A stretch of DNA of 50,212 nt from Phycisphaeraceae bacterium (GTDB lineage Bacteria; Planctomycetota; Phycisphaerae; Phycisphaerales; Zrk34): contig JANQHK010000107.1 of NCBI GenBank assembly GCA_028282685.1, positions 1 through 50,212 of the forward strand, read 5' to 3'. Positions 34,334 to 43,185 of this stretch are shown here, in pieces. A program made the translations under genes and the position numbers. The notes under the pieces were generated by a model. That model did no database searches and was not told where the DNA came from. It saw nothing but the letters and a program-made list of their open reading frames with translations. How positions within the stretch are numbered: position 1 is the stretch's first letter; each line of letters opens with the position of its first letter.

Positions 34334-34642
34334 TCACGCCTTGATCTTCACAAACACGCCCGCCGGGACGACCAGTCGGTTCAAGGCCTCGACGGTCCGT
34401 GCGTTGGGCTCGTAAATGTCGATGATCCGCTTGTGGGTGCGAATCTCAAACTGCTCACGCGATTTTTTGTCGATGTGCGGGCTGCGCAACACCGTGTAAC
34501 GCTCAATCCGAGTCGGCAGCGGAATCGGCCCCGATACCGGGACGTTGGTCCGCTTGGCGTGATCGACAATCTCCTTCGCCGAGGCGTCCAGTGCCTGGTG
34601 ATCGTACGCCTCCATACGAATTCGGATCATGTTCGACGTCAT
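34334..34642 (-). CDS. rpsJ: 30S ribosomal protein S10 (first gene of the operon)
   Basis: A 102-residue S10 ([40 protein letters not shown]). Besides its ribosomal role it is NusE, the partner of NusB in boxA antitermination. ATG 34642 follows AAAGG at seven bases; ATG 34630 is an alternative. tuf and fusA, often upstream, are not here: a promoter and the ferredoxin gene precede it. Confidence 0.98.
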   Translation of the reverse strand: MTSNMIRIRMEAYDHQALDASAKEIVDHAKRTNVPVSGPIPLPTRIERYTVLRSPHIDKKSREQFEIRTHKRIIDIYEPNARTVEALNRLVVPAGVFVKIKA

Positions 34643-34730
34643 CAACTGCCTTTCACACCGTCGCCCCATATCCGGCAGGGAACGGAAACACTATCCCTGT
34701 ACAACCGCTCAATGGGGTCAAAGATCGGCA

Positions 34731-34758
34731 AGTATAAGGGTTTGTTATGACCAGTCAA
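34731..34758 (-). promoter_or_regulatory. promoter of the S10-spc-alpha operon
   Basis: On the minus strand TTGACT (34758-34753), a 16-bp spacer and TATACT (34736-34731) are close to consensus. An A/T-rich stretch (about 34763-34793) resembling an UP element precedes them. The leader to rpsJ would be about 80 nt. This is the only strong promoter seen ahead of the ribosomal genes. Confidence 0.8.
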
Positions 34759-34806
34759 GGCCGGAAAATGGGTTTTTAACCAATTTTTCACAAGACGGGA
34801 ATCGTC

Positions 34807-35076
34807 CTAGGCCTCCCCACTCTCTGCGGTGCGACGATAGGCGGCTCGCTGGGCGGCGTATTCCTGGGGATTCACCGCCAGATCGGGTTCTTCAACGCCA
34901 TCCAGCACCTGCCGGTGAAGATCCTTAATGAAAGGCACGCACCACTGGCAGCCCGTCCCCGCCGAAAGACACTGGCTGATCAGCGAGGCGACCGCAGGCC
35001 TCTCACGGCGGCAGAAGTGGACAATCTTCCGCTTGGAAACCCCGAAACACAGGCAAACCTTGTCATCATCGTGCAT
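34807..35076 (-). CDS. BFD-like [2Fe-2S]-binding protein
   Basis: An 89-residue protein with the four Cys pattern of the bacterioferritin-associated ferredoxin domain: CLC near residue 9-11 (VCLCFGVSKRKIVHFCR) and CQWC after LSAGTG. This domain carries a [2Fe-2S] cluster and in E. coli Bfd releases iron from bacterioferritin. No bacterioferritin gene is adjacent. The C-terminal 30 residues are not conserved. It lies upstream of the ribosomal operon promoter on the same strand and is divergent from the phosphatase gene. Confidence 0.82.
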   Translation of the reverse strand: MHDDDKVCLCFGVSKRKIVHFCRRERPAVASLISQCLSAGTGCQWCVPFIKDLHRQVLDGVEEPDLAVNPQEYAAQRAAYRRTAESGEA

Positions 35077-35126
35077 GTTCCACGTCTCAATTCTGTGATG
35101 CGGATGACCACGTTATAGTAGTCGCC

Positions 35127-35945
35127 ATGACCTCGTTATCCCTTTCTCAGACGTTGCACAAGAGCCAAACCATCGCGCGCCAGGCCGGGGACATGCTGCG
35201 GGGCGCGTTCGCCGGGGGCATGGCCATGGACACCAAGTCGAGCGAAACCGACATGGTGACCGAGTTCGACACGCGGGCGGAAAACCTGATTCTCGAACGT
35301 CTGCGCGCCGATTTTCCTGAGCACGGCATTGTAGCCGAGGAATCCGGCCGAACCGACCGGGCCGATTCGCCCTACCGCTGGTTCATCGATCCGATCGACG
35401 GGACCAACAATTTCGCTCACGGCCTGCCCCACTTCTGCGTCTCCATCGCCCTTTACGAAAATCAAGAACCCCTGGTCGGTGTGATTTACGATCCGATGCG
35501 CGATGAAATGTTTAGTGCCACCGCGGGAGGCGGCGCCCATCTGACCGGACCGGATGGCCAGGCCAAGCCGCTGCGCGTCAGCACCACCAACGCGCTGATC
35601 CGCTCGCTGATTGTCACCGGCTTTCCCTACGACAAACACACCAGCGAGAAGAACAACCTGCCGCAGTTCTGCGCGATGACCAGACGGGTGCGCGGCATTC
35701 GTCGGCTCGGCTCGGCGGCGCTGGATATGGCCTACGTTGCCGCCGGGCGGTTCGATGGTTATTGGGAGTTCAAGTTGAATCCCTGGGACATCGCCGCCGG
35801 CTACCTGCTCGTCACCGAAGCCGGGGGCACGGTCACCACCATCGACGGCAAACCGCTGGACATCGATATGCCAAAACAAGCATTGATCGTTTCCAACGGT
35901 CCGCTGCACGACGAGATGGCCTCGGCGCTGCATTCAATCGCATAG
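35127..35945 (+). CDS. suhB: inositol monophosphatase family protein
   Basis: A 272-residue Mg-dependent, Li-sensitive phosphatase. Metal-binding motifs are VAEESG (Glu), WFIDPIDGTNNFAHG (two Asp with the DGTxNF signature) and NPWDIAAGYLLVTEAGG. Substrates in the family include inositol 1-phosphate and related sugar phosphates; SuhB also acts as an rRNA transcription factor in E. coli, but whether this copy does is unknown. A TTATAG -10-like sequence about ten bases before the ATG hints at a very short leader. Confidence 0.9.
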   Translation: MTSLSLSQTLHKSQTIARQAGDMLRGAFAGGMAMDTKSSETDMVTEFDTRAENLILERLRADFPEHGIVAEESGRTDRADSPYRWFIDPIDGTNNFAHGLPHFCVSIALYENQEPLVGVIYDPMRDEMFSATAGGGAHLTGPDGQAKPLRVSTTNALIRSLIVTGFPYDKHTSEKNNLPQFCAMTRRVRGIRRLGSAALDMAYVAAGRFDGYWEFKLNPWDIAAGYLLVTEAGGTVTTIDGKPLDIDMPKQALIVSNGPLHDEMASALHSIA

Positions 35946-35993
35946 CCGGACCCGAACGAACCGTCGACCGGATGCTTCAAAACCGGCTGCGAG

Positions 35994-36416
<423 letters not shown>

Positions 36417-36481
36417 AGTCGGGCTCCGGTTCGGTTTCCCGGACCCTACACGCCATCGACCTCACAGGGCAAGGCCTGCTG

Positions 36482-37336
36482 ATGAGAAAACGACTCATGT
36501 ACTGGATGACGGTTCTGGTAGTCGTGTATACGGTCTGGCTGGGCCTGGGATGGCTGATCCAGCGGCGTGTGCTGTTTCCACGACATTTCACGGCGATACC
36601 CAAGACTGCGGGGCAACCAGGCACAAACATCCAATGGATTGAATCGGACCGGGCGCGCATCGAGATGTGGTTCATTACCGGCAACGGGGTCGATGCGAAC
36701 CATCCCGGACCGGTCGTTATCTTCGCCCACGGCAACGCGGAGTTGATCCAGCAATCCCTCTGGCTGGATGCGATGTTCTACACCGGCCGAGGCATTTCGG
36801 TCGCGCTGGTCGAGTACCGCGGGTACGGCAATTCGACCGGCACACCCAGCCAGTCGGGGATCACCGCCGATTACACTGTCGCCTATGACCGGATCGCCAA
36901 ACGGGACGATGTCGATCCCAGGCAAATCATTTTTCACGGCCGGTCGCTGGGCGGCGGGGTGGTCTGCTCACTGGCGCGGCATCGCAAGCCGGCGGCGATT
37001 GTGCTGCAATCCACGTTCACCTCCGTCAAGGCCATGGCCGGGCGGTTCGGCATCCCTCCCTTCGCCGTGCGCGATCCGTTCGACAACCGCGCCGTCCTGA
37101 AACAGTACGACGGACCGGTGCTCATCATGCACGGAGAACACGATTCAATCATCCCGGCAAGCCATGGTCAAAAATTGGCTGAAGCGACGCCGAATGCACA
37201 ACTGGAACTGTTCGACAGCGACCACAACGATTTCCCGGTCAATTCCCAGCGTTATTCAGAAGTTTTAATGGAATTTTTCACGCGTCACGGCCTGCTCGAA
37301 AACCCCGAGTCATCGGTTCGGCCATCGGCGCGTTGA
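36482..37336 (+). CDS. membrane-anchored alpha/beta hydrolase
   Basis: A 284-residue protein with an N-terminal membrane helix (YWMTVLVVVYTVWLGLGWLI) and an alpha/beta-hydrolase domain. Seen: oxyanion region VIFAHGNAELIQQS, nucleophile elbow GRSLGGG, catalytic Asp in HGEHDSIIP and His in DSDHNDF. It resembles the YfhR/Bem46-like serine hydrolases; the substrate is unknown. ATG 36482 gives a clean anchor and avoids overlap with the divergent yjbQ gene; an ATG at 36407 is possible. Confidence 0.85.
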   Translation: MRKRLMYWMTVLVVVYTVWLGLGWLIQRRVLFPRHFTAIPKTAGQPGTNIQWIESDRARIEMWFITGNGVDANHPGPVVIFAHGNAELIQQSLWLDAMFYTGRGISVALVEYRGYGNSTGTPSQSGITADYTVAYDRIAKRDDVDPRQIIFHGRSLGGGVVCSLARHRKPAAIVLQSTFTSVKAMAGRFGIPPFAVRDPFDNRAVLKQYDGPVLIMHGEHDSIIPASHGQKLAEATPNAQLELFDSDHNDFPVNSQRYSEVLMEFFTRHGLLENPESSVRPSAR

Positions 37337-37367
37337 CAGCCGCGCTGTTGTCGATTCCGATATCGCA

Positions 37368-38561
37368 ATGCCCAGCAAGCTTCCCTGTATTCTTTTTACC
37401 GCGTTTGAGCCGAGCGGCGATGAGCACGCCGCCCCGGTGATCGCCGAATTGCGCCGCTTGGCGCCGCAGGTGCCGATCTGCGCGCTGGGCGGACCGCGCA
37501 TGGCCGACGCCGGCGCCGAGTTGATCGCGCACACCTGCGGGCGCGGCTCGATGGGGGCCAGCTCCCTGGCGGAGATCGGGCGCCACTTCAAACGCGTGCG
37601 CGTCCTCAAACGCTGGATGGCCGGCCACCAGGTGGCGATACACGTACCGACCGACAGCCCCGCGGCCAACTGGGGCATCATGAAAACGATCAAAAAGCGC
37701 TACGACGGGCGGGACGGACAACCGCCGGCGAAGGTGGTCAACCTCGTGGCGCCGCAGGTCTGGGCGTGGGGTTCGTGGCGTGTGAACAAACTGCGGCGGT
37801 GGTCGGACCTGGTGCTCTGCCTGTTGCCGTTTGAACCGCAATGGTTCGCGCAACACCGCGTCAAAGCACGGTTCATCGGACACCCGCTGTTCGACCAATC
37901 GCTGCCGACCGATGCGCTGGCCTGGGAGGGGATGAACCTTTCGGGCGGCTCGCCGCGCATCGTGCTGCTGCCGGGCTCGCGCCCCTCGGAAATCAAGGAC
38001 AACTGGCCCGATCTGCTGGAAGCGTTCCGCCGACTCAGCGCGGAGATGGATACGACGCAGGGCGTGGTGGTGGCGGTGCACGAGCGCGCGGCAAACAAGC
38101 TGCGCCGGATTGCGGGGGATCGCTGGCCGACCAACCTGAAACTACTGAACAACAACCTGGACGCCGCTCTGCACTGGGGCGATGTCACCCTGGCCGTCTC
38201 CGGCACCGTGACCCTGCACGTGGCGCGGCACGGACTGCCGATGGCGGTGATGTATCACGTGAACCGCTTCAACTGGACGATGCTCGGGCAGTTCATCGTG
38301 CGTGCCCGCACCTTCACCCTGCCCAACCTCATCGCCGCGGGAGCGGTCAATCCCGATCCGGCCGAACACATCGTGCGCGAGTTCATCCCGTACTTCGGTG
38401 ATGTCGACGCGCTGGTCGATGAGATGCGTTCGCTGCTGACCGACAACGACAAGCGAGCGATCCAGATCGAAGCGCTCAAACAAATCATCGCAAAATTCGA
38501 AGGACACAACGCCGGCCTCGAAGCCGCCGAGGCAATCCTGGAAACGATGGAATCACGATAA
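37368..38561 (+). CDS. lpxB: lipid-A-disaccharide synthase (LpxB family)
   Basis: A 397-residue GT-B glycosyltransferase. Family landmarks are EPSGDEHAAPVIAEL (EASGD variant), APQVWAWGSWRVNKLRRW, FIGHPLFDQ, VLLPGSRPSEIK and SGTVTLHVARHGLP. It joins UDP-2,3-diacylglucosamine and lipid X in lipid A synthesis at the inner membrane, which supports an outer membrane. The first motif deviates from EASGD (Pro for Ala), and an insertion around KRYDGRDGQPPAK separates two motifs, so it is a divergent member. No other lpx gene is in the window. Confidence 0.83.
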   Translation: MPSKLPCILFTAFEPSGDEHAAPVIAELRRLAPQVPICALGGPRMADAGAELIAHTCGRGSMGASSLAEIGRHFKRVRVLKRWMAGHQVAIHVPTDSPAANWGIMKTIKKRYDGRDGQPPAKVVNLVAPQVWAWGSWRVNKLRRWSDLVLCLLPFEPQWFAQHRVKARFIGHPLFDQSLPTDALAWEGMNLSGGSPRIVLLPGSRPSEIKDNWPDLLEAFRRLSAEMDTTQGVVVAVHERAANKLRRIAGDRWPTNLKLLNNNLDAALHWGDVTLAVSGTVTLHVARHGLPMAVMYHVNRFNWTMLGQFIVRARTFTLPNLIAAGAVNPDPAEHIVREFIPYFGDVDALVDEMRSLLTDNDKRAIQIEALKQIIAKFEGHNAGLEAAEAILETMESR

Positions 38562-38570
38562 ACTTTCCAA

Positions 38571-38951
38571 TCAAAGAGGCAGCCAGCCGCTCTTCCACGC
38601 CATCGCAAAAATCCCCAGCAATAACGCCAGCACCAGCACGGCAACGACCGCACGCCACAGCAGCAACTTGATCGGCGAACGGAGTTTGACCAAGTGCTTC
38701 AAATGCCGCTCTGCTTCACGGGCCGCTCTCATGAAGCCGGCGCGATCGTCGATGCGGTTATACTCCGCTTCATGGACGAGCTTATTACGGACGGCGGCGA
38801 TAAAGCGGATTCGCCGGATCAACGATTCGGGCAGCTCCGCCTGAACACTGGAGAGTTTTTCATGCAGTCCCCTGCCGCGCGCATCGAAGCGGCGTTCGAG
38901 GATGGACTCGATCCGCTTGGCGGCGCGCACGGCTCGGTCAAGGTCACTCAC
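38571..38951 (-). CDS. HEPN-like protein with a C-terminal membrane helix
   Basis: A 126-residue protein. Helices from about 5-90 contain RNKLVH at residues 55-60, which fits the R-x4-6-H motif of HEPN domains and resembles DUF4145-type HEPN proteins (IRFIAAVRNKLVHEAEYNR). Residues about 95-118 form a membrane helix (WRAVVAVLVLALLLGIFAM). HEPN proteins are often RNases or scaffolds; the domain here is likely cytoplasmic and membrane-tethered. The start overlaps the cdaR end by eight bases, so it is co-translated with the c-di-AMP operon. No antitoxin partner adjoins it. Function unknown. Confidence 0.68.
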   Translation of the reverse strand: MSDLDRAVRAAKRIESILERRFDARGRGLHEKLSSVQAELPESLIRRIRFIAAVRNKLVHEAEYNRIDDRAGFMRAAREAERHLKHLVKLRSPIKLLLWRAVVAVLVLALLLGIFAMAWKSGWLPL

Positions 38952-40101
38952 CGGTCTTCTGAATCCTGAATTTTACGATGGGGTTGCTGGTGGTCACGCT
39001 AATCGTGGGCGAGACAAACGCAGGCAGCGACGGATCGGCGCCCGCCACCAAGGCGTCCCGGTTCAGCGGGATCGTATGGCGGACGACCACCTGCCCGTTG
39101 TTGACTTCCTGAATTTCAATGTGTGAAACCGGCGCGCTGGTGATGGCGTTGTCCAGATCGTCAGCGGTCAACTCGATTCGTCCCACCACGCGCAGTTTGG
39201 TATCCCCGGCACGCAGTTGATCCACGAGTTGGCGCGGGCCGGTCACGGTGACATCGTTGAGCACGCGGCTGTCCTCGGCAAGCGTCACCTGGTAACGCTG
39301 CAACTCCGATGGCGGAGCCAGCAACCACACGGGCACCACGCCCAGGACATGGGATTCGGTCTGGCTGGCGATGGTGAAGGTGACATCGACCGTATTGGTT
39401 TTCAGTTGGGTGTACTCGGATTGCAAAACCTGGGGGATGGCCAGTTGTGCGTTGACGGTCTGCTTGACGCCGGGCGGCAGTTTCGGCAAATCGACCTGCG
39501 GGACGGTTGCTTCGAGCTTGAATACATCCTGCGCGCTGCTGTATTGCTCGACCAGGGATTGCGGCAGAACCAGGACGACCTGGGGCGGATCGATTTTCAA
39601 GGAGGCCGAATCGATCTGGACACCCTCGGGCCGGAAGACCACGTCCACGTTCTTCTCCACCAGTTGATCGATGCGCACGTTGATGCTCACCGGCTCCACG
39701 GAATCAAGACTGACGCCGAGGTCGGCCAGTCTCGGCCCCGAGCCGCCGCGGGGCGTCAGGGAGGCGCGCTGGAGCAGCGGGCGCAGATCGATCGGACCGA
39801 TGCCGGCGTCGTTCTGCGGAAGGTGGGCCGCTTCGAGTGGAAGTTCGATCACCCCCAAGCCGGCCAGCGTGGCCCGCAATTCACTCAGCCGGGCGCTGTT
39901 GCCGCGCAGTTCCACAGCCACCCTGATCGGTTCGCGGCGATCGGTCGGATCGACCACGGTGGCCTGTCCGATGACATCGGGAAGCCGAACCAGCAATTCG
40001 GCCGATTCCTGTCGCACGTTCTGGGCTTCGGCGTAAAGCCAGATCAGCAGGGTGATCAGCGTGATCAATCCGAGGTTTTGCAGGCGACGGGAGAGTCTCA
40101 T
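38944..40101 (-). CDS. cdaR: YbbR-domain protein, CdaR-like
   Basis: A 385-residue protein with an N-terminal membrane helix (LGLITLITLLIWLYAEAQ) and about four YbbR-type beta repeats. CdaR is the extracytoplasmic regulator of the diadenylate cyclase CdaA in Firmicutes, and the ybbR gene almost always follows cdaA. The start overlaps the cdaA stop by four bases, and the end overlaps the HEPN-like gene by eight. It is probably periplasmic here. Confidence 0.88.
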   Translation of the reverse strand: MRLSRRLQNLGLITLITLLIWLYAEAQNVRQESAELLVRLPDVIGQATVVDPTDRREPIRVAVELRGNSARLSELRATLAGLGVIELPLEAAHLPQNDAGIGPIDLRPLLQRASLTPRGGSGPRLADLGVSLDSVEPVSINVRIDQLVEKNVDVVFRPEGVQIDSASLKIDPPQVVLVLPQSLVEQYSSAQDVFKLEATVPQVDLPKLPPGVKQTVNAQLAIPQVLQSEYTQLKTNTVDVTFTIASQTESHVLGVVPVWLLAPPSELQRYQVTLAEDSRVLNDVTVTGPRQLVDQLRAGDTKLRVVGRIELTADDLDNAITSAPVSHIEIQEVNNGQVVVRHTIPLNRDALVAGADPSLPAFVSPTISVTTSNPIVKFRIQKTGE

Positions 40102-40967
40102 GACGCACCCTCCCCGTTGTCCGACAGGTTTGCGTTGTCGGGTTGCGTTTCGGCTTCGCGCTCCTGCTTGGCCACGGTCTGTAACAGTTCGCGTCGCAAC
40201 ATCGAAGCCAAACCCTCGGGCGAAAGTTTGCGTATCAGTTGACCTCGCTCGGCCAGGGAGATCGCCCCGGTTTCCTCACTGACCACAATCACCAGGGCAT
40301 CGCACTCCTGGCTCAGGCCCATGGCGGCGCGGTGGCGCGCGCCGAGTTCCTGGCTGATCTCGTCGCCCTCGGCCAGGGGAAACTGGACACCGGCCGCGGC
40401 GATCTTGTCGTTGCGCACCACCACGCCCATGTCGTGCAGCGCGCTGCCCGGCCAGAAAATGGACTGGATCAGTTCCGCAGTCACTTCGGCGTTGATCGTG
40501 GTGCCCGACTCGACAATCCCGCCCAGCGGCACATCGCGCTCGATCGCCATGATGGCGCCGATCTTGTTGCGCGACAGATACGCCACGGCGCGCATGATCT
40601 CATCGACGATCGGCCCCACCCGCGCCACCTGCCCACGGAACAACCGGGCTTCACCCAGACGCACCAGCGCCCTGCGCAACTCCGGCTGAAACACCACCAC
40701 CAATGCCAGACCGGCGAAAAACAAGGAATTGCCGTAGAGGAACTTGAGACGTTGAAAGGCCGCGTCATCGCGTCCCAAACCCAGCAGCAGCAGCGTCGCC
40801 AGAATGACCAGCAGCCCAACGCCCTTGAGCATGCGCGCCCCGCGCGTGCCCCGAAGAAAGCGGAAGATCAGCCAGACCACGAACCAGATCAGCGCCAACT
40901 CCAACACAACTTCCACCGGAGAAATCGCGGTGATTCGGGTCAGAAGTTGATCCAGACGTTCCGGCAA
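40098..40967 (-). CDS. cdaA: diadenylate cyclase CdaA (c-di-AMP synthase)
   Basis: A 289-residue protein with three N-terminal membrane helices (about 20-38, 51-64, 81-94) and a DAC domain (about 110-265). RHR (211-213) and ALVIVVSEETGAISLAERGQ are canonical. The motif usually written LHDGA is LHDMG here (Asp 179 kept, Gly and Ala changed), which may affect metal or ATP handling. The enzyme makes c-di-AMP from two ATP, a signal for osmolyte and cell-wall control. The order cdaA-cdaR matches other bacteria; glmM is not adjacent. Confidence 0.92.
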   Translation of the reverse strand: MPERLDQLLTRITAISPVEVVLELALIWFVVWLIFRFLRGTRGARMLKGVGLLVILATLLLLGLGRDDAAFQRLKFLYGNSLFFAGLALVVVFQPELRRALVRLGEARLFRGQVARVGPIVDEIMRAVAYLSRNKIGAIMAIERDVPLGGIVESGTTINAEVTAELIQSIFWPGSALHDMGVVVRNDKIAAAGVQFPLAEGDEISQELGARHRAAMGLSQECDALVIVVSEETGAISLAERGQLIRKLSPEGLASMLRRELLQTVAKQEREAETQPDNANLSDNGEGAS

Positions 40968-41006
40968 GGCACTCTCACACGGCCGTTTCGGGGACCGTTC
41001 CCCTTG

Positions 41007-41036
41007 TTGACAATCAATGAAACGCTTAATTATACG
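41007..41036 (+). promoter_or_regulatory. promoter of the topoisomerase VI operon
   Basis: TTGACA (41007-41012), a 17-18-bp spacer and TTATAC/TATACG (41030-41036) lie about 145 bp before top6B. The overlapping reverse complement TATAAT (41033-41028) could be the -10 of the divergent cdaA promoter, though no good -35 is seen for it. The leader after it contains GGCG-TTGGA-CGCC and a T-run (41106-41112). Confidence 0.6.
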
Positions 41037-41180
41037 TTATCGACCGCCGGCTGGGGCACGGTGAAAAACCGGCGTTGGACGCCGCCGCTTGCTGTGACCG
41101 ATAAGCTTTTTTAGAGTGGCGAAACGTCGGCCGGCCTTGGAATGCCGGCCCGCATGATGTTACCCGCCATGGAAGGCGAC

Positions 41181-43145
41181 ATGACCACCGTGACCGCACC
41201 GCGATCCCGCTCATCCAGAACCCCCTCCAAGCGCAAGTCCGTCGACGCCGCCACACTGGCCCACAACCAGCGCGAAATCTCCGTCAGCGAATTTTTCGCA
41301 AAAAACCGACACCTGCTGGGTTTCGACAATCCCCGCAAGGCCCTGCTAACCAGCATCAAGGAAGCCGTCGACAACGCTCTGGACGCCTGCGAGGAAGCGG
41401 GAATCCTGCCGGAGCTTTTCGTCGGCATCGAGCCGATCAGCGAAACACGGTTCCGCGTGACCGTGCGCGATAACGGGCCGGGCATCGTCAAAGGCCAGGT
41501 CGGCAACATCTTCGGCAAACTGCTGTACGGCTCAAAGTTCCACCGGCTGAAGATGAGCCGCGGCCAGCAGGGCATCGGCATTTCCGCCGCGGGCATGTAC
41601 GGCCTGATGACCACCGGCAAGCCGATGGTCATTCACACCAAGCCCCGGAAGAACAAGCCCTGCCACAAGATCACCGTGGCGATGGACACCCAGAAAAACC
41701 GCCCGGAGATCAAGGACGAAGAAGAGCACCACGCTTTCGAGCATCCGACCGGCACCGAAGTCAATATCGAACTCGAGGCCAAGTACAACCGCGGCAAGCA
41801 GTCCGTGGATGAATTTCTCGAGCAGACCGCCATCGCCAATCCGCATGCGCGCATCATCTACCAGCCCCCCACCGCCTGCCGCACCGCCAACGGCCAGGAC
41901 GATGACGAAAACCTGCCCACACTGATCGATGATTACGAGCACGCACGAAAACTGGCCGACAAGGCCGCCGGCACCGCGACCACACCCGGCGGGACGATCG
42001 TCTACCCGCGCGGCGTCAGCGAACTGCCCGAAGAGCCCAAAGAGATCAAGCCCCATCCCTACGGCATCGAACTGGGCACGCTGATCAAGATGCTCCGGGA
42101 CAACGAGGGCCAATCACTCAACCAGTTCCTCACCGGACAATTCTGCAAGGTCAGCTCGCGGATCGCCCAGGACCTTGCGGAGCAGTCGGGGATGACTTCG
42201 CGCACGCGCGTCACCGGCATCACGCATCACCAGGCCGAGGCGCTGTACAAGGCCATCCAGGAAACGAAACTGCAAAGCCCACCGACCAATTGCCTCTCGC
42301 CGATCGGCACGCGGCAGATCCTCGCGGGCCTGCTCAAGGGGCTCAAGGCCGAGTTTTTCACCGCCACCACGCGCAAACCCACGGTTTACCGCGGCAACCC
42401 GTTCCAGATCGAGGTGGGCATGGCGTACGGCGGCGACCTGCCGGCCGATCAGTTGGGGCGGGTGATCCGCTTCGCCAACCGCGTGCCGTTGCTTTACCAG
42501 CAATCCAGTTGCTGCGCGTACAAGGCGGTGCTGGAGACAACCTGGCGGAACTACGGCTTGCAGCAATCGCGCGGCGCGCTGCCCACCGGACCGCTGGTCG
42601 TGATGATTCACATGGCCAGCGTCTGGGTGCCGTTCACCAGCGAATCGAAGGAAGCGATCGCCGATTACGATGAAATCCGCAAGGAGATCAAGCTGGCGTT
42701 GGGCGAATGCGGGCGGAAGCTGAACACCTACGTCCGTCGCCGTCAGCGCATCAAGCGGGAATCGGAACGCCGCAGCGTCTTTGAAAAATACATCGGCGAG
42801 GTGGTCACCGCGCTCAACGCCATCGACAAATCACTGAAGAAAACCGAGTTGAAGCAGCGGTTTGAAGCGGTCGCCAAGCGCATCACCCTCGAAGCCGACA
42901 CGCAGTTCGATGAAGACGGCAATCCGATCAAGGCCGGCGCCAACGGAAACGGATCGCTGGATCGCGATGAATCGACGGTGATCCTGGGCGAAGGCGAATC
43001 GCCGCCTTCACTCGATACTCCCGCCACCAAAGGCAAACGCAAGACCAAAGCCAAAGGCGGCAGCCGGACGAAGATGGCATCCCAAAAAACCCGCACCAAA
43101 AACCACATCGACGATGACGGGCAATACGAACTCTACGCATCGTGA
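41181..43145 (+). CDS. top6B: DNA topoisomerase VI subunit B
   Basis: A 654-residue GHKL ATPase of type IIB topoisomerase. Residues about 35-230 carry the Bergerat fold: EAVDNALDACEEAG (N box), RDNGPGIVKGQVGNIFGKLL (G1) and SRGQQGIGISAAGMYGLM (G2). HPTGTEVNIEL, an H2TH-like middle region and a transducer domain (QIEVGMAYGGDLP, FANRVPLLYQQSSCC) follow. The last 60 residues are a Lys/Arg/Thr-rich tail. With subunit A it would relax and decatenate DNA using ATP. ATG 41181 follows GGAAGG closely; other ATGs from 41142 are possible. Such enzymes are typical of archaea and plants and rare in bacteria. Confidence 0.94.
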   Translation: MTTVTAPRSRSSRTPSKRKSVDAATLAHNQREISVSEFFAKNRHLLGFDNPRKALLTSIKEAVDNALDACEEAGILPELFVGIEPISETRFRVTVRDNGPGIVKGQVGNIFGKLLYGSKFHRLKMSRGQQGIGISAAGMYGLMTTGKPMVIHTKPRKNKPCHKITVAMDTQKNRPEIKDEEEHHAFEHPTGTEVNIELEAKYNRGKQSVDEFLEQTAIANPHARIIYQPPTACRTANGQDDDENLPTLIDDYEHARKLADKAAGTATTPGGTIVYPRGVSELPEEPKEIKPHPYGIELGTLIKMLRDNEGQSLNQFLTGQFCKVSSRIAQDLAEQSGMTSRTRVTGITHHQAEALYKAIQETKLQSPPTNCLSPIGTRQILAGLLKGLKAEFFTATTRKPTVYRGNPFQIEVGMAYGGDLPADQLGRVIRFANRVPLLYQQSSCCAYKAVLETTWRNYGLQQSRGALPTGPLVVMIHMASVWVPFTSESKEAIADYDEIRKEIKLALGECGRKLNTYVRRRQRIKRESERRSVFEKYIGEVVTALNAIDKSLKKTELKQRFEAVAKRITLEADTQFDEDGNPIKAGANGNGSLDRDESTVILGEGESPPSLDTPATKGKRKTKAKGGSRTKMASQKTRTKNHIDDDGQYELYAS

Positions 43146-43185
43146 TGTTTTACCGCTGCATCCGCGCAGCGCTGCATGACCACCC

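Noticed and set aside
38571-38951. HEPN-MNT type toxin-antitoxin module
   Set aside because: No nucleotidyltransferase or other antitoxin gene adjoins it; the neighbours are cdaR and lpxB, and the protein has a membrane anchor not typical of such toxins.
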